From Paraburkholderia sp. BCC1886 (lineage in GTDB: Bacteria; Pseudomonadota; Gammaproteobacteria; Burkholderiales; Burkholderiaceae), in NCBI RefSeq assembly GCF_900996245.1, contig NZ_CAAJGK010000118.1, positions 236,997-300,996 on the forward strand: a stretch of DNA of 64,000 nucleotides, read 5' to 3'. The notes beneath the pieces were generated by a model, which saw only the letters and a list, made by a program, of their open reading frames with translations, ran no database searches and was not told the DNA's origin. Positions 7,977 through 19,111 of this stretch are shown here, one piece after another. Every line of letters begins with the position of its first letter. The stretch's first letter is position 1. The position numbers were made by a program, and so were the translations under genes.

Positions 7977-8512
7977 TGACCGACACCATTCGCATCGCCG
8001 ATCAGCACGACGTGCCCGCTCTTTACGATCTGCTTCAGCAAGCCTATGCGCCGCTCGCACGCGAGGGCGTCCACTTCACGATCACGCGCTCGCCGGTCGA
8101 GCGGGTTCAGCGCACCGTCGCGAGCCACACCACCTTCGTACTCGAGCGCGAGTCGCCGAGCGGCGACAAGGCACTGGCCGCGACGCTCACGGTCCGCTTC
8201 CCGTGGACGCCGGAAGACCGTCACCTGACGCCTTATCCGTTCATTCACTGGTTCGCGGTTGCACCCGATTTCAAGCGTCAGGGACTTGGCAACACGTTGC
8301 TCGATTACGTTGAAAACACCTTCCTGAAGACGCAGGTCAAGGCGCCGGCGACCTACCTTGCGACAGCCGTCGAACACCCGTGGCTGAAGGCGTTTTACGA
8401 GCGACATGGATACGTCCCTTTCCAGCAGTCGATCAACGCGCTCGGTACGCCGCTCGTCTGGCTTCGCAAGGTTCTGATTCCGGAGCTCTACCCGCAAACG
8501 CCGGCCGCCTAG
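7976..8512 (+). CDS. GNAT-family N-acetyltransferase
   Basis: The 178-residue product has the acetyl-CoA binding core of GNAT enzymes: a beta-4 strand HWFAVAPDF followed by the pyrophosphate loop KRQGLGNTLLDYVE (R/Q-x-x-G-x-G/A type), and C-terminal KAFYERHGYVPF typical of motif B. It probably acetylates an amine of a small molecule in the cytoplasm. Its ATG overlaps the stop of the LLM gene and a binding-protein gene follows 56 bp later. This context suggests it modifies a product or substrate of the same scavenging pathway. No specific substrate can be named. Confidence 0.88.
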   Translation: MTDTIRIADQHDVPALYDLLQQAYAPLAREGVHFTITRSPVERVQRTVASHTTFVLERESPSGDKALAATLTVRFPWTPEDRHLTPYPFIHWFAVAPDFKRQGLGNTLLDYVENTFLKTQVKAPATYLATAVEHPWLKAFYERHGYVPFQQSINALGTPLVWLRKVLIPELYPQTPAA

Positions 8513-8568
8513 CCAGGCACACACGCTATCTTCTTTTGCTGCTTTTTTCTTCGAAGGCTTTTCGATTG

Positions 8569-10215
8569 ATGACACTTCCATTTGCGCCACGACGTTCCAC
8601 CCATCGAGTCGCGAGTCTCGCCGCATCGACCGCCGTTCTGCTCGCGCTTGCGCTCCCGACTCCGACGTTCGCGCAAGGCACCCCAACGTCCGGCGGCACC
8701 TTGACGTGGGGCGTCGAAACGCAGCCGCACACGCTCAATCCGCAACTCAACGGCCAGGACAAAGTCGAGCTGCTGTTGCGTAACGCGTACGAAAGCCTGC
8801 TCGCGCAGAAGCCCGACGGCAGTTTCGTGCCGTGGCTGGCGAGTGCCTACAAGGTCTCCGCCGATGGCAAGACCTATACGTTCACACTGCGCGACGGTGT
8901 CAAATTCACCGACGGCGCACCGTTCGATGCCAAAGCCGTGGCCCGCAACTTCCTCAACGCGCGCAACCTTGCGTATTCCGGCGGCAGCAACCTGTCACGG
9001 CTGATCTCGCACGTCGCGGACGTGAAGACGCCCGATGCCCATACCGTCGAGATCACACTCGACGCGCCCTACTCGCCGTTTCTCACGTTCGCCGGGCGCC
9101 TGCCGCTGCTTTCGCCCAACGCGTTCGACAAGACGAGCCTGAAAGCGGGCGGACCGGACATTGCCGGCACCGGGCCGTTCATTCTGCGCAAGTACGTCAA
9201 AGGGCAGGAGATCGAGTTCGCCCGCAACCCGGACTATCGCTGGGCGCCGCCGACGGCAGGCCACCAGGGACCGGCTTATCTGGACAACGTGGTCTACCGT
9301 TTCCTGCCTGAGTCGTCGGTGCGCACGGGCGCGCTGCTGTCCGGCCAGGTCGACGTGATCGAGGGCGTCTCCGGCAACGACGCCGCGCTGATTCGCCACA
9401 ACCCGGATCTCACGTACCAGCATGCATTGAACACGGGCACGCCGTACTCGCTGTTCCTGAACGTCACCTACGGGCCCACGCAGGAACTGAAAGTCCGCCG
9501 TGCGCTGCTCGAAGGGCTCGACATGACGGGCATCGTCCAGTCCATCTACCGTGGTGAGCGCACGCGCGCCTGGGGCATCACGTCGCCGATCGATCCGCTC
9601 TACGACAACAGCCTGGAGCGCAAGTACGGCAACGATCCTAAGCTCGCCAATTCGCTGCTCGACGAAGCCGGCTGGAGCGCGCGCGATTCGGGCGGCTACC
9701 GCACGAAACAGGGCGAACGGCTGACCATCACGGTGATCCAGGCGCAAGCGACCGTGCGCGACCAGCGCGACGTACTGCTGCAGGCACTGCAGGCGCAGGC
9801 ACGTCAACGGCTGGGCGTGGACCTGAAAATCCAGTACGTCGACGACGGCACCTACACCGACAGTCGCAAGAGCGGCAAGTACGGCGCCATCGCCAACTCC
9901 AACACGCCACCCGACGCGATCGACATCGAAGGCCACTACCTGCCTGTCGATCAGGGCGGCGCGCTGAACTATAGCCGCGCCTCAGCGCCCGAACTGACAC
10001 GCTGGCTGCAGTCGGCCGCGCAGACGCAGAACATCGCCGAACGCAAGAAGCTGTACAGCGAGTTGCAGCACTTCGTCATCGTCGAGCAGGCCTATGCGGT
10101 GCCGCTGTACGAGCCCGAAGATCAGATCGCGGCGGCGAAGGCCGTGCAGGGCATCCGCTTCCGCCCGTTTGCGCAGATGCCGGAAAACCCCTACGACATC
10201 TGGCTGAAGAAATAA
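8569..10215 (+). CDS. ABC transporter substrate-binding protein, family 5 (peptide/opine type)
   Basis: A 548-residue exported protein of the DppA/OppA class. A Sec signal peptide (about residues 1-35, ending A-L-P-T-P-T-F-A-Q) precedes the mature domain beginning GGTLTWGVETQPHTLNPQLNG. FTLRDGVKFTDG and GTGPFILRKYVKGQEIEF are family hallmarks. The start at 8569 follows a CGAAGG site; longer in-frame extensions overlap the GNAT gene and lack a signal. It is followed by two permeases and a fused ATPase, making a complete importer. It is closely related to the protein encoded at 16778-18418. The association with LLM monooxygenases resembles known SBP/luciferase-like neighbourhoods of unknown substrate. 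Confidence 0.92.
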   Translation: MTLPFAPRRSTHRVASLAASTAVLLALALPTPTFAQGTPTSGGTLTWGVETQPHTLNPQLNGQDKVELLLRNAYESLLAQKPDGSFVPWLASAYKVSADGKTYTFTLRDGVKFTDGAPFDAKAVARNFLNARNLAYSGGSNLSRLISHVADVKTPDAHTVEITLDAPYSPFLTFAGRLPLLSPNAFDKTSLKAGGPDIAGTGPFILRKYVKGQEIEFARNPDYRWAPPTAGHQGPAYLDNVVYRFLPESSVRTGALLSGQVDVIEGVSGNDAALIRHNPDLTYQHALNTGTPYSLFLNVTYGPTQELKVRRALLEGLDMTGIVQSIYRGERTRAWGITSPIDPLYDNSLERKYGNDPKLANSLLDEAGWSARDSGGYRTKQGERLTITVIQAQATVRDQRDVLLQALQAQARQRLGVDLKIQYVDDGTYTDSRKSGKYGAIANSNTPPDAIDIEGHYLPVDQGGALNYSRASAPELTRWLQSAAQTQNIAERKKLYSELQHFVIVEQAYAVPLYEPEDQIAAAKAVQGIRFRPFAQMPENPYDIWLKK

Positions 10216-10250
10216 GCCGTGAGAGACATGCCGTGAGAGACAAGCCGTGA
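10216..10250 (+). repeat. 14-bp tandem repeat at an operon junction
   Basis: GCCGTGAGAGACAT (10216-10229), GCCGTGAGAGACAA (10230-10243) and a third partial copy GCCGTGA (10244-10250) fill the gap between the binding-protein stop and the permease start. Each copy carries a GTGA, so GTG at 10219 and at 10233 each open a five-codon frame whose TGA overlaps the GTG of the next copy. The last GTG (10247) is the permease start. Confidence 0.8.
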
Positions 10251-11248
10251 CCCATCCGACCTCCCTCCCCGAACCTGGCGGCGCGGCGCCTGCGCTGCGG
10301 GCAGCGCGCCGGTGGTGGCCGCGCTCGCCGATCGCGACGCGGATTTTCACCGGCGTGCTGGTACTGTGGGCCGCCGTCACGCTGTCGTTCGTCGCGGTCC
10401 AGCTCGCGCCGGGCGACATCGTCGCGCTACTGATCGGCGAACAGCCGAGCACGCCCGCCATCGAGGCGGCGATCCGTCAGGAATGGGGCCTCGACGAACC
10501 GGTCTACCTGCAGTACGTGCATTACCTGTGGCGCATCCTGCACGGCGATTTTGGCCGCTCGTACGTGCTCAACACGGACGTCGCACCGCTCGTCATCGGT
10601 CAGCTGTGGCCGACGCTGAAGCTCACAGGTGCCGCATTCGTCGTGACCCTCGTGTTCGCCGTCGGACTTGCCGTGCTCAGCGCCGGGCGTCGCTGGGGCG
10701 GCCGCATTGCCTCGGGCGCGGAACTCGTGCTCGCCTCGACGCCGTCGTTCTGGCTCGGAATCATGCTGCTGTTCGTCTTCAGTTTCACGCTGAAGCTGTT
10801 TCCAGTCGCGGGCGATCGTGGCTTCTCGTCGCTCGTGCTGCCGGCGCTCTCGCTCGGACTCGCGCAGGGCGCGGTGATCGGCCGCGTATTGCGCAAGGGC
10901 ATGGAGCGGGCGCTCGAAGAACCGTTCGCGCTGACCGTGCGCTCATGGGGCGTCGGCGGCTTCGCGCTGCGCGTGCGACATGCGCTGCGCCATGCAGCGC
11001 TGCCCGCGGTGACGCTCGCCGGCTGGCTCGTCGGCGGCCTGCTGAGCGGCGCGGTGATCACCGAGCAGGTGTTTGGCCGGCCGGGCCTCGGCAAGATCAC
11101 CGTCGATGCCGTGCTGGCGAAAGACATGCCCGTGATCCTCGCCATCGCGATTCTCTCGGCGACGATCTACGTGGTAGTCAGCACCGCGGTGGATCTGCTC
11201 TACCTGCTGATCGATCCGCGCCTGCGCGAGCCCCGCACGCGCCGCTGA
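10247..11248 (+). CDS. ABC transporter permease, DppB type
   Basis: This 333-residue inner-membrane protein begins with a helix at about 36-58 (TGVLVLWAAVTLSFVAVQLAPG), a feature of the first permease of peptide-type importers, and has about six membrane segments. The cytoplasmic EAA-type loop (GVGGFALRVRHALRHAALPAVTLAGW) contacts the ATPase. The start is a GTG within a 14-bp repeat; no better ATG exists. It is preceded by its binding protein and followed 13 bp later by the partner permease. Confidence 0.92.
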   Translation: MTHPTSLPEPGGAAPALRAARRWWPRSPIATRIFTGVLVLWAAVTLSFVAVQLAPGDIVALLIGEQPSTPAIEAAIRQEWGLDEPVYLQYVHYLWRILHGDFGRSYVLNTDVAPLVIGQLWPTLKLTGAAFVVTLVFAVGLAVLSAGRRWGGRIASGAELVLASTPSFWLGIMLLFVFSFTLKLFPVAGDRGFSSLVLPALSLGLAQGAVIGRVLRKGMERALEEPFALTVRSWGVGGFALRVRHALRHAALPAVTLAGWLVGGLLSGAVITEQVFGRPGLGKITVDAVLAKDMPVILAIAILSATIYVVVSTAVDLLYLLIDPRLREPRTRR

Positions 11249-11261
11249 ACTGGAGATACCC

Positions 11262-12127
11262 ATGGCAACCCCTGTCGAAATGCCCTACCGCACGCGCCCG
11301 GGCCTGCGCGCCGCGGGCTGGTTCTGGCGCCATCCCGGTCTCACGCTGGCCGGGCTGTACCTGATCCTGAACGTCATCGCGGTCTTCTCGCCCGACTGGC
11401 TGACCCGCTACGATCCGCTTGCTGCGGACCCGCTTGCCGCCCAACTCGGCAGTAGCGCCGAGCACTGGCTCGGCACCGATCAACTCGGCCGGGACATCTT
11501 CGCGCGCGTGATCTACGGTGCGCGCTATTCGCTGTCGATCAGCGCCGCGGCGATCGGTGTCGCGACCCTCGCGGGCACCGTGCTCGGTCTGATTGCCGGG
11601 CTCGCGCGCGGATGGCTCGACGAACTGATTACGCGGTTTCTGGACGTCGTGTCGGCCTTCCCGGACCTGCTGCTCGCGCTGATGCTGATCTCGTTCACCG
11701 GCCCGGGCGCGGTCAACCTGGTGTTCGCGCTCGGTGTCGCGTCGGTGCCGCGCTTTGCCAGGGTCGTGCGGGCGCAGACGTTCATCGTCGCCGAATCGGG
11801 TTACGTCGAGCAGGCGAAAACCTTTGGGCTCGCGCCATGGGTACTCGTCTGGCGACACGTGCTGCCGCATGCGATCGCCCAGGTGCCGGTCCTCGCAACG
11901 ATCGGGCTCGGCACCGCGATCATCGGCACCTCGGGGCTCAGTTTTCTCGGCATGGGACCGCAACCACCCGCCGCCGAATGGGGCCTGATGCTGGCCGAGG
12001 GCCGCAACTATCTGTACAACGCCTGGTGGATCGCCGTCTGGCCGGGCGTCGCGGTGACGCTTGCCGTCGTCGCGGTCAACGCACTCGGTGGCTACTGGCA
12101 GGCGCGTTTCGAACGCAGGGAGTTCGT

Positions 12128-12131
<4 letters not shown>
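11262..12131 (+). CDS. ABC transporter permease, DppC type
   Basis: The 289-residue protein is the second membrane subunit of the importer. It has the short N-terminal DppC/OppC helix, the family motif HWLGTDQLGRDIFARVIYGAR (here interrupted by none of the usual changes) and a coupling-helix EAA loop near AKTFGLAPWVLVWRHVLPHA. Five or six membrane helices are evident. It starts with ATG at 11262 after a TGGAGA site. Its TGA overlaps the ATG of the fused ATPase (ATGA), indicating coupled translation. Confidence 0.92.
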
Positions 12132-13885
<1,754 letters not shown>

Positions 13886-13919
13886 CCTCCCCGGTATCTT
13901 TTCTGTCAGTGAGAGCCCC

Positions 13920-15257
13920 ATGAGCCTGTCAAACCGCCACGCGTCGCCGCACCGGATTCATCTCGGCGCGATCATTCAGGGGCCGTCCGGCAACATGTCT
14001 GCCTGGCGGCACCCCGACGCCGTCGCCGACGCCAGTATCAACGTTCGCTTCGTCCAGCAACTCGCGCGTGAGGCCGAAGCCGCGAAATTCGATCTGCTGT
14101 TCGTCGCGGACGGACTGCATATCAACGCGAAATCGATCCCGCACTTCCTGAACCGATTCGAACCGCTGACCCTGCTATCGGCGCTTGCGTCGATTACCCA
14201 ACGGATCGGTCTCGTCGGCACGCTGTCGACTTCGTATAGCGATCCATTCACGGTCGCACGCCAGTTTTCGAGCCTCGATCATCTGAGCGATGGACGCGCG
14301 GGCTGGAACGTCGTCACGTCGCCGCTCGAAGGATCGGCGAAAAATTTCTCGCGCGACACGCATCCGGAACATGCGCTGCGCTACCGGATCGCAGCGGAAT
14401 ATCTCAGCGTCACGAAGGGCTTGTGGGATTCATGGGAAGACGACGCGTTCGTGCGCGACAAGGCAAGCGGCGTGTTCTTCGATCCCGACAAGCTGCACAC
14501 GTTGAATCACAGCGGCGAGTTTTTCTCCGTTGCCGGGCCGCTGAACATCGGCCGTTCGCGTCAGGGGCGCCCGATTCTTTTCCAGGCCGGCGCGTCCGAG
14601 GACGGCAAAGCCGTGGCGGCGCAACATGCGGATGCGATCTACACGCGCCAGGAGACCATTCCGCTCGCGCAGGCCTTCTATGCGGACGTGCACGAACGGC
14701 TCGCGGCGCATGGCCGCGCGCCCGATAGTCTGAAACTCTTCCAGGGCATCAGCGTCATCGTCGCCGACTCGGCCGACGACGCGGAGGCGCGCTACCAGGA
14801 GACGGCCCGGCTCGTGACAATCGACAACGCGCTCGACTACCTGGGCCGCTATTTCGATCACCACGATTTCTCGCAGTACCCGCTCGACGCGCCATTTCCC
14901 GACATTGGCGAGCTCGGCAGCAACCAGTTCCGCAGCACTACCGACACGATCAAGCGCGACGCTTACGAGCGGGGTTTGACGTTACGCGAAGTCGCGCTGG
15001 AAGCAGCGACGCCGCGTCCGACTTTTTCCGGCACGCCCGAGCAGGTGGCCGACGGACTGCAGGCATGGGTCGAAGCGCGTGCAACCGACGGCTTTATCGT
15101 CCGCGGCGGCACGCCTACGGCCTTCACCGACTTCGCAACGAAAGTGGTGCCGATCCTGCAGGAACGCGGCGCATATCGGCGCGACTATGAAGGGGTGACG
15201 CTGCGTGAGCATCTCGGGCTTGACTATCCGGTCAACCAGTTCGCCCGGGCGCGCTGA
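13920..15257 (+). CDS. LLM-class flavin-dependent monooxygenase, NtaA/SnaA/DszA type (copy A)
   Basis: This is a 445-residue FMNH2-dependent monooxygenase of the group that includes nitrilotriacetate monooxygenase NtaA and dibenzothiophene-sulfone monooxygenase DszA. Family features are the N-terminal HLGAIIQGPSGNMSAWRHPD, the central TLSTSYSDPFTVARQFSSLD with HLSDGRAGWNVVTSP (121-135), and GRPILFQAGAS. It is the last gene of the plus-strand operon, 34 bp after the ATPase. It is strikingly similar, with the same length, to the convergent gene at 15374-16711, so the two arose by duplication. The substrate is probably a sulfur or nitrogen compound taken up by the adjacent importer. Confidence 0.9.
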   Translation: MSLSNRHASPHRIHLGAIIQGPSGNMSAWRHPDAVADASINVRFVQQLAREAEAAKFDLLFVADGLHINAKSIPHFLNRFEPLTLLSALASITQRIGLVGTLSTSYSDPFTVARQFSSLDHLSDGRAGWNVVTSPLEGSAKNFSRDTHPEHALRYRIAAEYLSVTKGLWDSWEDDAFVRDKASGVFFDPDKLHTLNHSGEFFSVAGPLNIGRSRQGRPILFQAGASEDGKAVAAQHADAIYTRQETIPLAQAFYADVHERLAAHGRAPDSLKLFQGISVIVADSADDAEARYQETARLVTIDNALDYLGRYFDHHDFSQYPLDAPFPDIGELGSNQFRSTTDTIKRDAYERGLTLREVALEAATPRPTFSGTPEQVADGLQAWVEARATDGFIVRGGTPTAFTDFATKVVPILQERGAYRRDYEGVTLREHLGLDYPVNQFARAR

Positions 15258-15296
15258 GAAGGCTCTACGGATTCGCTACCAGTCCGCCGAAGACGA

Positions 15297-15319
15297 ACGG
15301 TCTCCACACGGGAGACCGT
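15297..15319. terminator. Hairpin between convergent LLM genes, likely bidirectional terminator
   Basis: ACGGTCTCC and GGAGACCGT form a perfect 9-bp stem with a 5-base loop (ACACG). It lies 40 bp beyond one stop and 55 bp before the other convergent stop, where a shared terminator is expected. Neither side has a good T-run, so the strength is uncertain. Confidence 0.6.
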
Positions 15320-15373
15320 ATCGATCACACCAAAGCACCCCGCCGCGCGCGCGCCGCCAAAGAGCGATCGGGT

Positions 15374-16711
15374 TCAGCGTGCCTGCGCATAGCGATTTTC
15401 CGGGTACGGCAAATCCAGGTGCTCGCGCAACGTGCTCCCCTGATATTCCGTGCGATACAGGCCGCGCTTCTGCAAAATCGGCACGACCTGTTCGACGAAC
15501 TCCGCGAACGAGGTCGGCGTGCCGCCGCCGACGATAAAACCGTCCGCGGCCCGCGATTCGAACCAGGCCTGCAATTCATCGGCCACGGCTTCGGGCGTGC
15601 CGAAAAAATGCGGACGCGGCGCGGCCGCCTCGAGGGCCACCTGACGCAACGTCAGTCCGTGTTCGCGAGCCTTGGCCTTGATCTTGTCGGTCCCGCTACG
15701 GAAGCTGTTGCTGCCCAGATCGCCGAGATCGGGAAATGGCTCGTCCAGCGGATACTGACTGAAATCGTGGTGTTCGAAGAAACGGCCGAGGTGGTCGAGC
15801 GCGCTGTCGATCGTCAATAGTTTCAGCGTTTCCTGGTAGCGGCGCTCGGCCTCTTCGGTCGTGCTGCCCAATAGCACGCTGATACCCTGGAATACCTTGA
15901 ACGCGTGTTCGTCACGACCAGCGGCAGCCAGTTGCTGCTTGAGATCGGCGTAATACTCGCGCGCCTCGGCCTGGGTATCGTGATGGGTAAAGACAGCGTC
16001 GGCATGTTGCGCCGCGAGCTTCTTGCCATCGCCCGAAGCGCCCGCCTGGAACAGGATCGGTCGGCCTTGCGGCGTACGGCCGATATTGAGCGGCCCCTCC
16101 ACCGAGAAATATTTGCCCTTGTGGTCGAGCGTATGCAGCTTGGCCGGATCGAAGAACACGCCGCTCTCGCGGTCGCGCACGAAAGCATCGTCCTCCCACG
16201 AATCCCACAGTCCCTTCGTCACATCGAGGTACTCGCCGGCGATGCGATAGCGCTCGGCATGCTCGGGATGACTGTCGCGCGAATAGTTGCGCGCCGAGCC
16301 TTCGAGCGGCGACGTGACCACGTTCCAGCCCGCCCGGCCACGGCTTAGATGATCGAGGCTCGCGAACTGCCGCGCCACCGTGAATGGCTCGCTATAGGAG
16401 GTGGACAGCGTGCCGACGAGGCCGATTCGCGTGGTCGCCGCCGAGAGCGCCGACAGCAGCGTCAGCGGCTCGAACCGGTTCAGGAAGTGCGGGATCGACT
16501 TCGCATTGATGTGCAGCCCGTCCGCAATGAACACGAAGTCGAATTTGCCGACCTCCGCAAGTTGCGCTACGCCCTTCACGTAATCGGGGTTGATGCTTGC
16601 ATCGATCACCGACTCGGGATGCCGCCAGCCGGCGTAATGACCGGCGGGGCCGTGAATACCGGCGCCGAAGTGAATCTGCCGCGTGGCGGAAGAAGACCTG
16701 GTTTGTGTCAT
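15374..16711 (-). CDS. LLM-class flavin-dependent monooxygenase, NtaA/SnaA/DszA type (copy B)
   Basis: The 445-residue protein is a near twin of the convergent copy at 13920-15257. Long blocks are identical, including FVADGLHINAKSIPHFLN, LTLLSAL, GLVGTLSTSYS and WNVVTSPLEGSA, while the N-terminal 15 residues and the middle region around 240-290 differ. Signature residues for flavin binding are retained. It is transcribed away from a second family-5 binding protein gene that itself resembles the one in the plus-strand operon. It probably oxidises a related but not identical substrate. ATG at 16711 is the only reasonable start. Confidence 0.9.
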   Translation of the reverse strand: MTQTRSSSATRQIHFGAGIHGPAGHYAGWRHPESVIDASINPDYVKGVAQLAEVGKFDFVFIADGLHINAKSIPHFLNRFEPLTLLSALSAATTRIGLVGTLSTSYSEPFTVARQFASLDHLSRGRAGWNVVTSPLEGSARNYSRDSHPEHAERYRIAGEYLDVTKGLWDSWEDDAFVRDRESGVFFDPAKLHTLDHKGKYFSVEGPLNIGRTPQGRPILFQAGASGDGKKLAAQHADAVFTHHDTQAEAREYYADLKQQLAAAGRDEHAFKVFQGISVLLGSTTEEAERRYQETLKLLTIDSALDHLGRFFEHHDFSQYPLDEPFPDLGDLGSNSFRSGTDKIKAKAREHGLTLRQVALEAAAPRPHFFGTPEAVADELQAWFESRAADGFIVGGGTPTSFAEFVEQVVPILQKRGLYRTEYQGSTLREHLDLPYPENRYAQAR

Positions 16712-16777
16712 GGTTTCTGAACCCGGTTCGAGAAAAATGAGAGGTGGAAGGAGCGTGTTGCCGCCATCGACCAGCGG

Positions 16778-18418
16778 CTATTTTTTCAGCCAGATGTCGT
16801 AGGCGTTTTCCGGCATCTGCGCGAACGGGCGGAAGCGGATGCCTTGTACCGCTTTGGCCGCCGCAATCTGATCCTCGGGTTGGTACAGCGGCAACGCGTA
16901 CGCCTGCTGCCTGATCGCGAAGTTCTGCAGTTCTCCGTAGAGCTTCTTGCGCTCGGCAGTGTCGTGGGTATGCGAGGCGGCCTGCAACCAGCGGCCCAGT
17001 TCGGGAGCGGCGGCGCGGCTGAGATTGAGCACACCGCCCTGACCGAACAGCAGCCAGTGATATTCGATGTCGATCGCATCGGGCGGCGTGTTCGAGTTGG
17101 CGAACACACCGTACTTGCCGCTCTTGTAGGCCTCGTACCACGTCCCTATGTCGACCACCTGGACTTGCAGATCCACACCCAGCCTTTGCCGTGCCTGTGC
17201 CTGGATCGCCTGCAGAAGTACGCCACGGTCGTCGCGCAGCGTCGCCTGATCCTCGATCAGACTGATCGACAACCGGGCACCCTGTCTGGTGCGGTAACCG
17301 GCCGCGTCGCGTGCGGTCCAGCCCGCTTCGTCGAGTAACGTGTTCGCGAGCGTCGGATTATTGCCGTAGGTCCGTTCGATACTGCGGTCGTATAACGGAT
17401 CGATGGGAGACGTGATGCCCCATGCGCGCGTGCGCTCTCCACGGTAGATGGACTGGACGAGGCCAGTCACGTCGATCCCTTCGAGCAACGCGCGGCGCAC
17501 CTTCGGGTCCTGGGTCGGACCGTACGTCGTATTGAGAAACAGCGAAAACGGCGTGCCCGTATTCAGCGCGTGCTGGTAGGTGTAGTCCGGATCGCTGCGG
17601 ACTCGTTGGGCGTCGTTTCCGGACAGACCCTCGATCAGATCGACCTGCCCGGACAGCAGCGCGCCAAGGCGTACCGACGATTCGGGCAGGATCCGGTAAA
17701 TCACGTGATCCAGATAAGCGGGACCCTGGTGCCCGGCGGTCGAAGGTGCCCAGCGATAATCCGGATTCCTGTCGAAGTCGATTTCCTGGCCCTTTACATA
17801 GCGCCGCAGGATGAAGGGGCCGGTACCGGCGACGTCCGGGCCGCCCGACCTGGCATCCGGCTTGTCGAACGCCTTGGGCGACAGAATCGGCAGGCGGGAG
17901 ATCAGCGTCAGGAAGGGTGTGTACGGCTCGTCTATCGTGATCTCGACCGTATGGGCGTCCAGTGCCTTCACGCCGGTGAAGTGCGGACTCAGCAGCGCAA
18001 GGCCGTAAGGGCCGGAGTAGACCGGATCGTGCACTTTCTGCAGATTGATCGAAACTGCTTGCGCGTCGAACGGTGTGCCGTCACTGAACTTGACGTCGTC
18101 GCGCAGCGTGAACGTGTACGTCTTGCCGTCGGCGGAAATCCTGTAGCCTGTCGCGAGCCACGGAACAAAGCTGCCGTCCGGCTTCTGGGCGAGCAGGCTC
18201 TCGTACGCATTGCGCAAAACGAGTACGACCTTGTCCAGTCCGTTGAGTTGCGGATTGAGCGTGGTCGGCGGTGTTTCGATAGCCCAGGTAATCGTGCCGC
18301 CGGAAACCGGCGCGCTCTGCGCGAAGCCCGGATGTACCGCGGCAAGCAGGATGACTGCCGGTACAGCACAGCGCGACACTAACCGGCTGAGTTGTGTCGC
18401 CGAAGATGACAACGTCAT
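16778..18418 (-). CDS. ABC transporter substrate-binding protein, family 5 (second copy)
   Basis: A 546-residue exported binding protein closely related to that at 8569-10215: the mature proteins share GGTITW, TLNPQLNG, LRNAYESLLAQKPDGSFVPW, FILRRYVKGQEI and the C-terminal GIRFRPFAQMPEN-YDIWLKK. A signal peptide (residues 1-34, VILLAAVHPGFAQ) follows the ATG at 18418; the open frame upstream has no signal and is probably leader. No permease or ATPase gene accompanies it, so it may share the importer encoded at 10247-13885. It is followed 66 bp later by the LLM copy B in the same direction. Confidence 0.92.
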   Translation of the reverse strand: MTLSSSATQLSRLVSRCAVPAVILLAAVHPGFAQSAPVSGGTITWAIETPPTTLNPQLNGLDKVVLVLRNAYESLLAQKPDGSFVPWLATGYRISADGKTYTFTLRDDVKFSDGTPFDAQAVSINLQKVHDPVYSGPYGLALLSPHFTGVKALDAHTVEITIDEPYTPFLTLISRLPILSPKAFDKPDARSGGPDVAGTGPFILRRYVKGQEIDFDRNPDYRWAPSTAGHQGPAYLDHVIYRILPESSVRLGALLSGQVDLIEGLSGNDAQRVRSDPDYTYQHALNTGTPFSLFLNTTYGPTQDPKVRRALLEGIDVTGLVQSIYRGERTRAWGITSPIDPLYDRSIERTYGNNPTLANTLLDEAGWTARDAAGYRTRQGARLSISLIEDQATLRDDRGVLLQAIQAQARQRLGVDLQVQVVDIGTWYEAYKSGKYGVFANSNTPPDAIDIEYHWLLFGQGGVLNLSRAAAPELGRWLQAASHTHDTAERKKLYGELQNFAIRQQAYALPLYQPEDQIAAAKAVQGIRFRPFAQMPENAYDIWLKK

Positions 18419-19111
18419 GGAAATGTGAACCCTTACTAGAATGGCCAGCGCGACAGAAGCGGTGCAGCGACCCGTGAAACGCCTCGGCAGTGTGGCCAAA
18501 ATAGTGCACGAGCATCCTCCTCGAACAAACCAAGTATTTTGCAAATCGTTATACAGGACGAACCTGGCAAGCGATGGTGCATACGTCCATGCTCTGCTGT
18601 CCGATCCAGAGTCGACGTTGCGACATTCAGATCAACAACTATTGAGTGACCAACGCTTATCGGGCGAGGTTTAGCGCGAAGGAACAGACAGCCGCCGATC
18701 TGCCCGGACATGCACATATGAATAGGCGAATAAATTAGTTCGGTACGTCGGCGGGTTTGGGGACACTCCTTGTATTCCCAATTAACAGGCGAGCTTCATG
18801 AAACGGCTCGGACGGCTCGCTCACCGACCGCAGCATCGCGCCGGATCCGCTGGCGCAATGTCGGCACGACATTCTGGATCGATCAGACGGGTTGGCACGG
18901 TATTGATCGCCGCAGCGGCACTTGCGTGCATCCATCGGGAGATTTCGGGCGCAAGCGACGGCTCTCTCTTATCGCATTTCGCCATCCATATCGATAACCC
19001 GCTGCGCTATCTGGTGTCGAATCCGCCGACGCAGGATCGGACGCAGCCGACGACTTTTCGTCGGGTCGGCAAAGCGAAGAAGGATGAGCCAAAAAATGAC
19101 TAAAGGATCGA
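18419..19111. other. 693-bp intergenic region without a convincing gene
   Basis: Several short open frames exist here but none has a ribosome site plus recognisable protein character; the longest, 18798-19103 plus strand, has an Arg-rich composition and no family resemblance. The part nearest 18418 is AT-richer (around 18525-18560) and should hold the promoter of the binding-protein gene. No FMN riboswitch core was seen before the lumazine-binding-like gene at its right end. Confidence 0.5.

Noticed and set aside
11612..12127. In-frame extension of the fused ATPase upstream of 12128
   Set aside because: It overlaps the DppC-type permease in another frame and is Arg-rich without family resemblance; ATG at 12128 overlaps the permease stop as expected.
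18798..19103. A 101-residue plus-strand open frame with a short hydrophobic stretch
   Set aside because: No ribosome site, no recognisable family, and composition close to neighbouring non-coding sequence; too weak to call.
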